A stretch of 64,000 nucleotides of DNA from Mycolicibacterium confluentis (GTDB lineage: Bacteria > Actinomycetota > Actinomycetes > Mycobacteriales > Mycobacteriaceae). The stretch lies in NCBI RefSeq assembly GCF_010729895.1, contig NZ_AP022612.1:4712001-4776000 (forward strand), read 5' to 3'. Positions 1 through 9,353 of the stretch are shown here, one piece after another (positions within the stretch are counted from its first letter, which is position 1; each line of letters starts with the position of its first letter). Both the position numbers and the translations under genes were made by a program. The notes beneath the pieces were generated by a model. The model saw only the letters and a program-made list of their open reading frames with translations, ran no database searches and was not told the DNA's origin.

Positions 1-1
1 T

Positions 2-427
2 GGCCATCCCTCACTGGCCGGACTGACGGTCGCCTACGCCGCGGCCCGTGCCGTCGGGTCCATCCCCCTGATGCCCGGCGGCCTGCTGGTGGTCGAGGCC
101 GTGCTGGTGCCCGGCCTGGTGTCCAGCGGTATGACACTGCCCGCCGCGATCTCGGCCATGCTGATCTACCGACTGGTGAGCTGGATCTTCATCGCCGCGA
201 TCGGCTGGGTGGTGTTCTTCTTCATGTTCCGCACTGAGAGTCAGGTCGATCCCGACCTCTCGGCGGCGCCACCGGAGGCCGCGACCGCATCGTCTGAAGC
301 AGCCGCATCACCCGCCGACCCCGAACCCGCCGCGGACACAGGCGACTCCGCATTGCAGGGCCCGCTGCCGCCAATGCCAGAGGGGCCCGGGCCCGAGCGG
401 GCGCGGCGCGCCGACGAGGATTGCTGA
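2..427 (+). CDS. Flippase-like membrane protein (UPF0104/LPG-synthase TM family), C-terminal part
   Basis: The gene enters from the left edge; the open frame runs from base 2, so the true start is outside the window. What remains is about 141 residues: hydrophobic spans with the motif SIPLMPGGLLVVEAVL, which fits the last part of the UPF0104/lysylphosphatidylglycerol-synthase transmembrane family, then a hydrophilic Ala/Pro/Glu-rich tail of about 60 residues. Next to an Rv0203/mmpL11 locus, its position and strand fit the M. tuberculosis gene Rv0204c. The stop overlaps the region just before the M23 lipoprotein, so the two may be co-transcribed. The substrate cannot be told from the sequence. 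Confidence 0.75.
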   Translation, partial: GHPSLAGLTVAYAAARAVGSIPLMPGGLLVVEAVLVPGLVSSGMTLPAAISAMLIYRLVSWIFIAAIGWVVFFFMFRTESQVDPDLSAAPPEAATASSEAAASPADPEPAADTGDSALQGPLPPMPEGPGPERARRADEDC

Positions 428-468
428 CCCGCGCCCATCAGCGCGCCGACCGTGATTTGATCTGCCCC

Positions 469-1692
469 ATGACGCGTCCTCTGCCCCGCCGCCTGCTCCA
501 GTGCGCCGCGACCCTGCTGGTCGTGACGGGCATGGCCGCATGCTCGTCGGATCCGGCCACCACCGAGACCACCGCCACGAGCACTGCCCCGCCGATGCCG
601 ACCCCGCTGATCGGCTCCGTGCTGGCGCCGCCGATCCCCGTGCCGGCCACCGACGGACGCACGCACCTGGCCTATGAGCTGGTCCTGACCAACGCCCTGC
701 CGGGCAACGCCACACTCAACTCGCTGACCGCCAAGACCGGTGACCGCAGTCTGTTGACTCTCTCCGGCGACAACCTGAAGTACTGGACCCGGGCGTTGGG
801 CGACACCGCGACGCCGACGACCGTCATCCCGGCCGGTGGCACCGCCATCGTGTGGCTCGATGTGGTCGTCGACAACGGGGCCGAACCGCCGTCCGACATC
901 ACCCACTCGGTCGACCTGACGGTCAGCAAGCCGATTCCGGGACTGGTGCCCGCCAAGGTGACCCAACCCGTCGCCCCGGTGACGGTCGCGACACGCAAGC
1001 CCGTGGCCATCGACCCTCCACTCGACGGCGCCAACTGGGTCGACGCCAACGGGTGCTGCGGCACCTCTTCCCACCGAATGGCGCTCAACCCGATCAACGG
1101 AGCGCTGTGGGCCGCTGAGCGGTTCGCGATCGACTACGTGCAGATGACCGACGACTTCCGGCTGTTCAGCGGCGATCCCACCAAGCTGGAGAGTTACGCG
1201 TTCTTCGCCGCGCCGATCCGTGCGGTCGGCCCGGGCAAGGTGGTGGCCGTCGTCGACAACCTGCCCGAGCAGGTGCCGTCCAAGACCCCCTCGGGTCTGC
1301 CCCTTGATCAGTACGGCGGCAACCATGTCGTGCAGGATCTCGGCGACGGCAACTACGCCTTCTACGGGCACCTCAAGCCGGGCAGTATCAGCGTCAAGGC
1401 CGGCGAGGATCTCGAGCCAGGTCAGCAGATCGCCGAGCTGGGGAACTCCGGGAACACCACTGCCCCGCACCTGCACTTCCACGTGATGGACAACCCGGAC
1501 CCCTTGGCCGCCAACGGCCTCCCGTTCGTCATCAAGTCCTTCCGACTGGACGAGCGACTGGCGTCGGCCGAGAGTGTGAACAAGCTGTTCACCGGCCAGC
1601 CGGCACCGCTGCAACCCGGGTTCGCCGCACGCGACGAGGTCGAGGTGCTTCCCCTAGACCGGGACGTCATGACCTACTCTGTCGCGCAATGA
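469..1692 (+). CDS. M23 (LytM) family peptidase-like lipoprotein
   Basis: This is a 407-residue exported lipoprotein with a C-terminal LytM/M23 domain, the fold of peptidoglycan endopeptidases and of their non-catalytic regulators. The ATG at 469 is preferred over an upstream TTG at 421 because it gives a clean lipoprotein signal (LLVVTGMAAC lipobox) followed by a Thr/Pro linker. The domain shows the late motif PHLHFHV (His334, His336). The usual first zinc site HxGxD reads RFAID here (Arg218, Asp222), so the first His is replaced. It may therefore bind peptidoglycan or act as an activator rather than cut; related actinobacterial proteins with the same change may exist. Its stop overlaps the next start as ATGA, so the two genes are translationally coupled. 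Confidence 0.85.
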   Translation: MTRPLPRRLLQCAATLLVVTGMAACSSDPATTETTATSTAPPMPTPLIGSVLAPPIPVPATDGRTHLAYELVLTNALPGNATLNSLTAKTGDRSLLTLSGDNLKYWTRALGDTATPTTVIPAGGTAIVWLDVVVDNGAEPPSDITHSVDLTVSKPIPGLVPAKVTQPVAPVTVATRKPVAIDPPLDGANWVDANGCCGTSSHRMALNPINGALWAAERFAIDYVQMTDDFRLFSGDPTKLESYAFFAAPIRAVGPGKVVAVVDNLPEQVPSKTPSGLPLDQYGGNHVVQDLGDGNYAFYGHLKPGSISVKAGEDLEPGQQIAELGNSGNTTAPHLHFHVMDNPDPLAANGLPFVIKSFRLDERLASAESVNKLFTGQPAPLQPGFAARDEVEVLPLDRDVMTYSVAQ

Positions 1693-2066
1693 ATCAACGC
1701 AGGGTTCTCGTCGCGGTTCTGGCGGACGTCGTGTCCGTCGTGGTGTTCTGTGCGCTCGGACGGCGCAGCCACGCCGAAGGTCTGACGCTGGCGGGCATTG
1801 CCGAAACCGCCTGGCCGTTTCTGACCGGCGCGGGTGTCGGCTGGCTCGCATCCCGCGGGTGGCGTGCACCCACCGCGATCGCGCCGACGGGCGTGGTGGT
1901 CTGGCTGTCGACGATCATCGTCGGGATGCTGCTGCGCAAGGCCACCTCGACGGGCGTGGCCGTCTCGTTCATCATCGTCGCCTCGCTGGTGACGGCGGCC
2001 CTGCTGCTGGGCTGGCGCGGTGCGCTAGCCGTCAGCCGGCGTCGCGACGGTCAGAGTCGCGCGTAA
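1689..2066 (+). CDS. DUF3054 family integral membrane protein
   Basis: A 125-residue protein with four predicted hydrophobic helices and a basic C-terminus, matching the actinobacterial DUF3054 family by length and layout. No function is established for this family. It is coupled to the M23 lipoprotein by a 4-base overlap and converges on the histidine kinase gene, with which it shares about 40 bp at the 3' ends. Confidence 0.8.
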   Translation: MNQRRVLVAVLADVVSVVVFCALGRRSHAEGLTLAGIAETAWPFLTGAGVGWLASRGWRAPTAIAPTGVVVWLSTIIVGMLLRKATSTGVAVSFIIVASLVTAALLLGWRGALAVSRRRDGQSRA

Positions 2067-3371
2067 CCCGCCGAGTGGGCCGTCGGACAGTTCGATGTGC
2101 CCGCCGTGCAGCGCCGCCTGCTGGGCCACCAGTGCCAGCCCGAGCCCGGACCCGCCAGAGGCGGCCGTGCTCCCCCGGGAGAACCGTCCGAGCACGATCT
2201 CATGCTCGTCGGCCGGCAACCCGCACCCGTTGTCGTCGACGATGATCGCCATCTCGCCCGCGTCGCGGCGCGCGGTCAGCACTATGCGCGAGGCCCTGCC
2301 GTGCGTGATGGCGTTGCGGACCAGGTTGTCGACGGCCAGCCGCAGGCCGCCGGGCCAGCCGAGGATCACGCCGTCTGCCGGTTCGGCGAAGTGCGTGTCC
2401 ACGACGATCTCGACGGTGCCGCCTGGACGGGTGTTCTCCCGCGCCACTCGGTCCAGCAGTTCCTCGATGTCAACCAGTTCGCGGTCCTCGGCCTGGGCGA
2501 GCTGACCCGACGCCAGTTGCCCGAGCGCCGTGATCGTCGCCTCGACGCGGCGCTGGGCCCGCGCCAGGTCGGCGACCACCTCGTCGCGCTCGTGTGGCGG
2601 GAGGTCGTGGATGCGCAGGGTGTCCAGGTCGGCCCGCATCGCGGTCAGCGGCGTGCGCAGTTCATGGGCCGCATTGGCCGCGAAATCCTGTGCGGCCTGC
2701 AGCGACTGTGTGGTCGAAGCCTGCGCGGCGGCCAACCGGAGCAGCATGCCGATCATGGCCTCCGACAGGTCCTCGGCCTCCTTGACGCCGCGCACGGGAT
2801 CGATCTGGTCGACCCCGCCCTGGCCCAGCCGCTGCGTCTGTTCGGTGAGCCTGCGCAGGGGTCGTGTCGCCGCACCGCCGAGCAGCCAGCCCAGACTGCC
2901 CGCGATGAAAAGGGCCACCACCGCGATGCCGACGTAGAGCGGGATGCGGGCGCTGTTCAGCAGGATGCTGTCGGTCCGGATGCCGATCGACATGAGAATG
3001 CCCTGCCGGTCCAGCAGCACCGTGCGGACGCGGTACTCGACCCCGTTGACGGTGACGGTGTCGGTGCCCGGCGGAAGCTGCGGCAGCTGCAGTCCACGTT
3101 GGAACACCACCTCGCCCGTCGACGCCGAACGCCCCGTCGAGAACACGGCATGCGACGCGTCGTTGGCCCGGCTGCCGCCGGTGCTGGCGTCGACGATGGC
3201 GTCCAGGCGCCGGTCCAGTTGCGCCGAGTCGTTGCTGGCCAGCGCGAACGAGGTGAGCACCACGAGCGCGCCGACCACCGCGGCCGCGGCGATCGCGGCC
3301 GCGATCGCGACCCGGGTGCGCAGCGACGCACGGTAACGCAGCCAGCGCTTCGGCCGCGTCGGGTCGGTCAC
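2025..3371 (-). CDS. PrrB-like sensor histidine kinase
   Basis: A 448-residue membrane sensor kinase. It has an N-terminal transmembrane helix near residues 16-38, an extracytoplasmic sensor of about 110 residues, a second helix, a HAMP linker, a HisKA box with [15 protein letters not shown] (the phospho-accepting His) and a HATPase_c domain with the N box ([13 protein letters not shown]) and G boxes ([17 protein letters not shown]). The GTG at 3371 is chosen because it overlaps the regulator stop as GTGA and removes an unlikely Arg-rich leader. It resembles PrrB; the partner regulator resembles PrrA closely. Lying downstream of two hemophore-like genes and beside mmpL11, it could sense a heme- or envelope-related signal; that is inference. 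Confidence 0.9.
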   Translation of the reverse strand: MTDPTRPKRWLRYRASLRTRVAIAAAIAAAAVVGALVVLTSFALASNDSAQLDRRLDAIVDASTGGSRANDASHAVFSTGRSASTGEVVFQRGLQLPQLPPGTDTVTVNGVEYRVRTVLLDRQGILMSIGIRTDSILLNSARIPLYVGIAVVALFIAGSLGWLLGGAATRPLRRLTEQTQRLGQGGVDQIDPVRGVKEAEDLSEAMIGMLLRLAAAQASTTQSLQAAQDFAANAAHELRTPLTAMRADLDTLRIHDLPPHERDEVVADLARAQRRVEATITALGQLASGQLAQAEDRELVDIEELLDRVARENTRPGGTVEIVVDTHFAEPADGVILGWPGGLRLAVDNLVRNAITHGRASRIVLTARRDAGEMAIIVDDNGCGLPADEHEIVLGRFSRGSTAASGGSGLGLALVAQQAALHGGHIELSDGPLGGLRATLTVATPADG

Positions 3372-4090
3372 GGATCGGCCCGGAGCACGTATCCGATCCC
3401 GCGGACGGTGTGGATCACGCGCGGCACACCTTCGCGTTCGAGCTTGCGTCGCAGGTAGCTTACGAAGACGTCGGCCACATTGGTGTCGACGTCGAAGTCG
3501 TAACCCCACACCAACTCGAGGAGTCGCTGCCGCGACAGCACCACGCCTGCGTTCTCCACGAGCACCGCGAGCAGGTCGAACTCCCGCTTGGTGAGATCGG
3601 CTCGGTCTCCTTCGACGAACACCAGGCGCCGTGCGGTGTCGACGGTCAGAGGCCCGACGGTCATGGCGTCGGAGTGTTCCTCGGCGTGGGTCGCGCGGCG
3701 CAGCAGTGCCCGAAGACGAGCGACGAGTTCACCGAGGTCGAACGGTTTGGTCAGGTAATCGTCGGCACCGGCCTCAAGACCGGCGATGCGATCGTTGACG
3801 GTGTCCCGCGCCGACAGCACACAGATCGGGATGTCGTTGCCCAGGGCCCGCAATGCGGTCACGACCGCGACACCGTCCAGTTCGGGCATCTGCACATCGA
3901 GGACGAGCGCATCATGCGATTCGCTGGACAACAGCCGGAGGGCTTCCTTGCCGTTGGCCGCGACCCTGACGTCGAACCCCGAATGGCGCAGTCCACGCGC
4001 CACCGAGGTCCGAACGTCCGGATCGTCGTCGACCATCAAGACCGTGTGGCCCACACCGTCACGTGCGGGCTCATGGGCCACAGCGGGCAC
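3368..4090 (-). CDS. PrrA-like OmpR-family response regulator
   Basis: A 240-residue regulator with a receiver domain (VDDDPDV acidic pair, phospho-acceptor Asp in [12 protein letters not shown], Lys in YLTKPFD) and an OmpR/PhoB winged-helix domain ([29 protein letters not shown]). It is very like PrrA of M. tuberculosis along its whole length, but the gene neighbourhood (mmpL11/hemophore) is not that of the canonical prrAB, so this is probably a second PrrA-type copy. The GTG at 4090 shares one base with the stop of the upstream hemophore-like gene, suggesting one transcript of hemophore, regulator and kinase. Confidence 0.9.
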   Translation of the reverse strand: MPAVAHEPARDGVGHTVLMVDDDPDVRTSVARGLRHSGFDVRVAANGKEALRLLSSESHDALVLDVQMPELDGVAVVTALRALGNDIPICVLSARDTVNDRIAGLEAGADDYLTKPFDLGELVARLRALLRRATHAEEHSDAMTVGPLTVDTARRLVFVEGDRADLTKREFDLLAVLVENAGVVLSRQRLLELVWGYDFDVDTNVADVFVSYLRRKLEREGVPRVIHTVRGIGYVLRADP

Positions 4091-4464
4091 TAGTCGTCTG
4101 AGAGTGCGGGATCGCTTGCCGCCCCGCAGCGCTCCCGAATGTCGAACAGCGGCTGCCGGATGCCCGTGAGCTCGGCTTCGATCTGGGGGTTGGCGTCCAG
4201 GTATTTCCGGACCTCGGCCTTGATGGTGTCGTGGTCGGCACCCTCGAGGCTTGTGAAGAACGCGTTGACGTCAGGATGCGTGAACAGGTACGCCGAGGTG
4301 GATGCGGACACGCCCGACGCGACTCCCGCCAGGTCTGCGGCGGTGCAGTTCGGCGGCGGCGGCGGATCGGCGAGCGCGGAGGGGGCTGCAGCAAACAGCA
4401 CCGCTGTGCTGAGCGCACCGGCACCCATAACGCCGATCACCGCGCGACGAGCGGAAAACCTCAT
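4090..4464 (-). CDS. Hemophore-like secreted protein (Rv0203 family)
   Basis: A 124-residue protein with a signal peptide ending at ALADP, a Pro-run, and a small helical domain bounded by two cysteines (PPNC... and ...ERCG). The pattern of [16 protein letters not shown] followed by a helix, THPDVNAFF and a late Cys matches the mycobacterial hemophore (Rv0203-like) family, which binds heme outside the cell and passes it to MmpL3/MmpL11. The ATG at 4464 has an AAGGAG ribosome site; the longer frame from 4524 has none. It is followed at once by the PrrA-like regulator. Confidence 0.8.
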   Translation of the reverse strand: MRFSARRAVIGVMGAGALSTAVLFAAAPSALADPPPPPNCTAADLAGVASGVSASTSAYLFTHPDVNAFFTSLEGADHDTIKAEVRKYLDANPQIEAELTGIRQPLFDIRERCGAASDPALSDD

Positions 4465-4624
4465 GTTCGAGCTCCTTAGACGGGTGTGGAAGGCCTGGTC
4501 GAACCTGCACAGTGCAGGCGACATCGCTCATCCAAGCAGATTCGCTTGACACTTTCCTGCCTAGTCGTCAGACGATTCGGAGAAAGTCGCAGATCCGCAG
4601 GTCACCGACCCCTCGGCGGGCCCG

Positions 4625-5125
4625 TCAGCCGGGAGTGCTGGTGGCGCCCGTCGCGGCGGGCACCGCGACGCCGGGTCCCGGCGCGGGGCCCGTGCCGGTC
4701 ACTGGCGAAGCGTCGGGCAGTCCGCCCTGCTGCGTGGTCTGCATGATGCTCAGCACCTGGGGCAGCGAGATCGGCAGCTTGCACTTCGTCGACAACGCGG
4801 TCAGCGGCTTCTGGATGGTCTGCAGGTCCTTGGCCGCGGCGGGGTTGGCGTCGAAGTAGGTCTTGAGGGCCACGAGCGACTGCGGGCCCGCAGCCTGCTG
4901 CGAGATCCTCGTCAGCGCCTGGTTCGTTTCGGGGTGCGAGTCGAGATACAGGCCGGTGTTGTTCGCGACCGTGCCGATGGTCCTGGCCACCTGACTGGCC
5001 GCACAGGGGTCGGGTGCCGCGCTGGCGGTCGGCCCCAGCAACAGCAGCGTGCCCGCGCCGCCGAATGCGGTGGCCATCAGCACAGCACCGATCCTGCGGC
5101 GCGTCGATTGTTCGGTCCTGCCCAT
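4625..5125 (-). CDS. Hemophore-like secreted protein (Rv0203 family), Pro-rich tail
   Basis: A 166-residue paralogue of the next minus-strand gene: signal peptide ending ASAAPDP, first Cys in DPCAASQVARTIGTV, SHPETNQAL, and a second Cys in STKCKLP, then a low-complexity Ala/Pro/Gly tail of about 35 residues missing from its neighbour. The ATG at 5125 lies 8 bases after AAGGAG; the GTG at 5134 overlaps that site. It diverges from mmpL11, as Rv0203 does from mmpL11 in M. tuberculosis, so a role in heme capture for MmpL11 is likely by context. Confidence 0.8.
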   Translation of the reverse strand: MGRTEQSTRRRIGAVLMATAFGGAGTLLLLGPTASAAPDPCAASQVARTIGTVANNTGLYLDSHPETNQALTRISQQAAGPQSLVALKTYFDANPAAAKDLQTIQKPLTALSTKCKLPISLPQVLSIMQTTQQGGLPDASPVTGTGPAPGPGVAVPAATGATSTPG

Positions 5126-5481
5126 GGGGATCACTCCTTACGGTTCGCGAACATCTATCGGGCCGACCGGCCCCGATGTTTCAGCGCAGACGCCATCCGA
5201 TGGTCCCCGATCCGAGGATGGCCATCCGCCATGGTGCCATCCCCCGCCACGCGGGCCCATCCTCGACAGCACCCCCGGACGACTCGAACAGGCGATTTCG
5301 GGGCGCCAAAGGACTCGGCGCCCGCAGCGCGGCTCGAGATCGCGCGCAGATCACAATGTGGCGAACGTTACAGTTCGGTTCTCCGCGCGGATTCCTCGTC
5401 CAATGCGGACACAGGCTGCTGCGGTAGGCTCTGCCACACCTATTCCGGCAGAGGACGCGGGAGTCCACCATCCAGCAGTTC
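5126..5481. promoter_or_regulatory. Divergent intergenic region, hemophore/mmpL11
   Basis: These 356 bases separate the two divergent genes and must hold both promoters. Both-strand open frames here look like random high-GC frames. I could not identify a convincing iron (IdeR) or heme operator by eye, only runs such as GGTCCCCGATCCGAGGATGGCCATCC without clear symmetry. The 5' end of mmpL11 has no strong ribosome site before the ATG at 5482. Confidence 0.5.
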
Positions 5482-8397
5482 ATGATGCGCCTGAGCCGCA
5501 ACCTGCGCAGATTTCGCTGGCTGGTCTTCGCGACGTGGCTGCTCGCGCTCGTGCCCTCGATCTATCTGGCACTGACTAATTCCAGCAACCTCACGGGCGG
5601 TGGCTTCGAGGTCGCCGACTCGCAGTCGCTGCGCGTCCAGTACGCCATCGAGGACCACTTCCCCAACGAGGGCGCCTCGCCACTGGCCCTGGTCGCCGCC
5701 CCGCGCGCCGACGCGACGTACGCCGACATGAACGACGCCGTCGCGTTCCTGCAGCGTGTGGCGAGCGAGGTCCCAAGCGTCAGGGTCGTGCCCAACCCCA
5801 TCCAACCGCCGCCGGGCCCGGACCGGCCCCACGTGGTGTCGCTGAACCTGGATTTCGAGAACTCCGGTGCGGTCGACGTGGCCAAGCAACTGCGTGCCAA
5901 GGTCGGCATCGACGGCGATCGGCCCGGTGAGATCAACGATGGCCGGGTCCGGCTCTACGTCATCGGCCAGGGCGCCCTGGGTGCTGCAGCCTCGGAGACC
6001 ACCAAGCACGACGTCGCCGAGGCCGAGAAGTGGAACCTGCCGATCGTCCTGATCGTGCTGTTGGCGGTGTTCGGCTCGCTGGCGGCCGCGGCCGTCCCCC
6101 TGCTCCTGGGCGTGTGCACCGTCGTGGTCACGATGGGCGTGGTGTTCTGGCTGTCGTCGTTCTTCACGATGTCGGTCTTCGTGACGTCCACGGTGTCGAT
6201 GTTCGGCATCGCGCTGGCGATCGACTACTCCCTGTTCATCCTGATGCGGTTCCGGGAGGAACTGCGGGCGGGCCGCGACGTCAGCCAGGCCACCGACGCG
6301 TCGATGGCGACGTCGGGCCTCGCGGTGGTGCTCTCCGGCGCCACGGTCATCGCCTCGGTGACCGGCATCTACCTGATCAACACCCCCGTGCTGAATTCGA
6401 TGGCCACCGGCGCGATCCTGGCGGTGGCCGTCGCGGTGCTGACCTCGACGACCCTGACGCCGGCGGTGCTGGCCATATTCGGCCGTCGCGTGGCCAAGCG
6501 ATCACGCCTGCTGCACTGGGGGCGCGGCATCGAGTCCACGCAGTCCCGGTTCTGGACCCGCTGGGTCGGCTGGGTCATGAAACGGCCCTGGGTGTCGGCG
6601 CTGTCGGCCACGGTGTTCCTGTTGGCGCTCGCCGCGCCCGTGTTCTCCCTCGTACTGGGCAACAGCATGCTGCGGCAGTTCCCGTCGTCGCACGAGATTC
6701 GCGGCGGTGTGGGCGCGGCGGCCGAAGCGCTGGGCCCCGGCGCGCTGGGCCCGGTCCGGGTGCTGGTCAGCTTCCCCGACGGCGACGCGTCCGCGCCGCA
6801 GAACTCAGCCGTCGTCGACAACGTCGCCCAGAAGATGGATGAGGCCATCCACATCGTGTCGGTGTCGGAACCGGTGTTCTCCGACGACAGGCACAGCGCG
6901 CTGCTGTCCGGGGTGCTGACCGTGGATCCCGAGGACATGGCGGCCCGCAGCACGATCGACTGGCTGCGCAGCGAACTGCCCCGGGTGCCGGGCGCGGAGA
7001 ACGCATCCGTCGATGTCGGCGGTCCCACCGCGCTGATCAAGGACTTCGACGACAGGGTCGCCACGGCCGAACCCTTCGTGTTCCTGTTCGTCGCGCTGAT
7101 CGCATTCGTGATGCTGCTGATCTCGATCCAGTCGGTGTTCCTGGCGCTCAAGGGCGTCCTGATGACGGTGCTGTCCGTCGCCGCGGCCTACGGCAGCCTC
7201 GTGATGATCTTCCAGTGGGGCTGGCTGGAGGCGCTGGGCTTCGAACGCATCTCATCGATCGACAGCACGATCCCGCCGCTGGTCCTGGCGCTGACGTTCG
7301 GGCTCTCGATGGACTACGAGATCTTCCTGCTCACCCGAATCCGTGAGCGCTTCCTGCAGACCGGCGACACCCGCGACGCCGTGGCGTACGGCGTGAGTAC
7401 GAGCGCGCGGACCATCACCAGCGCCGCCCTGATCATGATCGCGGTGTTCGTCGGCTTCGCCTTCGCGGGAATGCCCCTGGTCGCGCAGTTGGGTGTGGCC
7501 TGCGCCGTGGCGATCGCGGTCGACGCGACCGTCGTGCGACTGGTCCTGGTGCCGGCCCTGATGGCGATGTTCGACCAGTGGAACTGGTGGCTGCCGCGCT
7601 GGCTGGCCCGCATTCTGCCGTCGGTGGATTTCGAGAAGCCGCTGCCCAAGCTGGACCTCGGTGATCTGGTGATCATCCCCGAGGACATCTCGGCGCTGGT
7701 CGCGCCCAGTGCTGACCTGCGAGTCGTCGTGAAGTCGTCGGCCAGGCTGCGGGACCTGGCTCCCGACGCCATCACCGTCGCCGATCCGCTGGCCTTCTCG
7801 GGCTGCGCCGGACTGCAGACCCTGGCGGGCCGGGTCCGCGGCAGCGACGACGCACACCCGCCGAAATCGACTCGCGCCGGCATCGTCAAGGAGCGCACCG
7901 ATCGCATCGCGCGACCGGTCCATCCAGTGACGCGGTGGCGAGACCGTCTCGACGTCGCACTCGACGCGCTGGCGACCGAGACCGAGTTGGGTTATCACGA
8001 TGCTGTGCTGGAGCGTTTGGCTCCCTTGGAGACCACGACCGTCCAGTTGCCGACCGGCGACCGTCTGCAGATCCCGACGGGTGCCGAGACGCTGCGACTC
8101 CAGGCTTATCTGCTGATGTCACGCAACAGCGGCGCAGACTACGCGGCGTTTGCTGACCTGGTTGACGTCCTGGAACCGCAGACCGCAGCGTTGGTGCTGT
8201 CGGGGATGGACAGGTATTACTGTGGGCGAACACCCGCAGGTCTGTGGGTCGCGACCACTCTGGTCCGCCGACTCGCCGAGCCCGCGCCCGACGACGTCGA
8301 CGGCGTGTGGGCCGAACCCGGCAGGCAGGCGGAGTGGGATCGGGTCAGGCAGCGCTGCCTGGCCGTGGCCGTGGCGATGCTTGAGGAGGCGAGGTGA
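5482..8397 (+). CDS. mmpL11: MmpL11-type RND transporter
   Basis: A 971-residue RND-superfamily lipid/heme transporter of the plasma membrane. It begins with one N-terminal helix (RWLVFATWLLALVPSIYLAL), a first porter domain, five helices containing GIALAIDYSLFILMRFREEL, a second porter domain, then a second helix block with LTFGLSMDYEIFLLTRIRERF; the two Asp-Tyr pairs are the proton-relay signature of MmpL proteins. The cytoplasmic C-terminal tail of about 240 residues carries no known domain. In M. tuberculosis and M. smegmatis MmpL11 exports mycolic-acid-containing wax esters and long-chain TAG and takes part in heme uptake with Rv0203. It overlaps the next gene as GTGA. Confidence 0.95.
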   Translation: MMRLSRNLRRFRWLVFATWLLALVPSIYLALTNSSNLTGGGFEVADSQSLRVQYAIEDHFPNEGASPLALVAAPRADATYADMNDAVAFLQRVASEVPSVRVVPNPIQPPPGPDRPHVVSLNLDFENSGAVDVAKQLRAKVGIDGDRPGEINDGRVRLYVIGQGALGAAASETTKHDVAEAEKWNLPIVLIVLLAVFGSLAAAAVPLLLGVCTVVVTMGVVFWLSSFFTMSVFVTSTVSMFGIALAIDYSLFILMRFREELRAGRDVSQATDASMATSGLAVVLSGATVIASVTGIYLINTPVLNSMATGAILAVAVAVLTSTTLTPAVLAIFGRRVAKRSRLLHWGRGIESTQSRFWTRWVGWVMKRPWVSALSATVFLLALAAPVFSLVLGNSMLRQFPSSHEIRGGVGAAAEALGPGALGPVRVLVSFPDGDASAPQNSAVVDNVAQKMDEAIHIVSVSEPVFSDDRHSALLSGVLTVDPEDMAARSTIDWLRSELPRVPGAENASVDVGGPTALIKDFDDRVATAEPFVFLFVALIAFVMLLISIQSVFLALKGVLMTVLSVAAAYGSLVMIFQWGWLEALGFERISSIDSTIPPLVLALTFGLSMDYEIFLLTRIRERFLQTGDTRDAVAYGVSTSARTITSAALIMIAVFVGFAFAGMPLVAQLGVACAVAIAVDATVVRLVLVPALMAMFDQWNWWLPRWLARILPSVDFEKPLPKLDLGDLVIIPEDISALVAPSADLRVVVKSSARLRDLAPDAITVADPLAFSGCAGLQTLAGRVRGSDDAHPPKSTRAGIVKERTDRIARPVHPVTRWRDRLDVALDALATETELGYHDAVLERLAPLETTTVQLPTGDRLQIPTGAETLRLQAYLLMSRNSGADYAAFADLVDVLEPQTAALVLSGMDRYYCGRTPAGLWVATTLVRRLAEPAPDDVDGVWAEPGRQAEWDRVRQRCLAVAVAMLEEAR

Positions 8398-8888
8398 CCT
8401 TGGCAGCAAGGGATGCCGACCGCAGCCACGGCAACGGAGTCCCGGCACGTGGCCCGGATCGTCCGGTCGAAGTCTGGCCCACCTCCGCGATTCGTTCTGC
8501 GCTGCAGGACGGCGACATCAGCGTGTGGCAGCGCATCGTCCTGGCGATCAAACGCGACCCCTTTGGCCGCACGGCCCGACAGGTCGAGGAAGTTCTGGCC
8601 AACGCCGAACTCATCGGCGTCTCCAAAGCGATGCACGAGGTCATCGCCCGCAGTCGTCAGCATCTGGAGGCCAACGAACGCGCCGAGGCCGCCCGGCACA
8701 TCCGCGTCCTGATGGACCGCTCGGGTCTGTCCGATCCCGAGTTCGCCTCGCGCAGCGGGATTCCTCCGCAGGACCTCGAAGTCTACCTCAGCGGCAAGGT
8801 CAGTCCCCCGGCCTCGTTGATGATCCGAATGCGACGACTCTCGGATCGCTTCGCCAAGATTCAGGAGCAGCGCCGCGGTCGCGGCTGA
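8394..8888 (+). CDS. Rv0201c-like protein with XRE-type helix-turn-helix
   Basis: A 164-residue cytoplasmic protein, GTG start overlapping the mmpL11 stop by four bases. The C-terminal half (about residues 100-155) reads like a helix-turn-helix of the XRE class: LMDRSGLSDPEFASRSGIPPQDLEVYLSGK. The N-terminal half is helical with no known domain. Position and length match Rv0201c, which always follows mmpL11. It may tune mmpL11 or act as a small DNA-binding protein; no target is visible. Confidence 0.75.
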   Translation: MTLAARDADRSHGNGVPARGPDRPVEVWPTSAIRSALQDGDISVWQRIVLAIKRDPFGRTARQVEEVLANAELIGVSKAMHEVIARSRQHLEANERAEAARHIRVLMDRSGLSDPEFASRSGIPPQDLEVYLSGKVSPPASLMIRMRRLSDRFAKIQEQRRGRG

Positions 8889-8921
8889 CCCTGCGCCGCA
8901 CCGCGGGTGACATCACCTGAC

Positions 8922-9338
8922 ATGCTCGACGTCGTGTCTGACGATCTCGACCAAATCCTGCGGACCACCCGCACCATCGCCGTGGTGGGCGCGTCGGCGA
9001 ATCCCGCGCGGCCGAGCCACGACGTGTACCACTACCTGCGGGCCACCGGCCAGTACACGCTGTACCCGGTGAACCCGACCATCACCGAACTCGACGGCGA
9101 CCCGGCCTTCGCGAGCCTTGCCGATCTGCCCGTCGTGCCCGACATGGTCGACGTGTTCCGGCGCACCGAGGAGTTGCCGGGAGTGCTCGCCGAGATCCTG
9201 GCGCTGCCGCAGCGGCCCAAGTCCCTGTGGCTGCAACTGGGCCTGGTCGATGAGGACGTCGCCCGCGAGGCCCGGGCCGCCGGCATCGCCGTCGTGATGG
9301 ACCGCTGCCTCAAGGTCGAACACGCGCGGTTGCGCTGA
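8922..9338 (+). CDS. CoA-binding domain protein (YccU-like)
   Basis: A 138-residue soluble protein of the CoA_binding_2 family: one Rossmann-like domain with IAVVGASANPARPSHDVYHYL near the N-terminus, YPVNPTITELDG, and LWLQLGLVDEDVAREARAAGI, ending VVMDRCLKVEHARL. The family is widespread and its role is unknown. A GTG at 8907 and a GTG at 8934 are possible alternative starts; the ATG at 8922 is a compromise. It converges on the Rv0200-like gene. Confidence 0.8.
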   Translation: MLDVVSDDLDQILRTTRTIAVVGASANPARPSHDVYHYLRATGQYTLYPVNPTITELDGDPAFASLADLPVVPDMVDVFRRTEELPGVLAEILALPQRPKSLWLQLGLVDEDVAREARAAGIAVVMDRCLKVEHARLR

Positions 9339-9353
9339 GCTGCCTGTAGGGCC

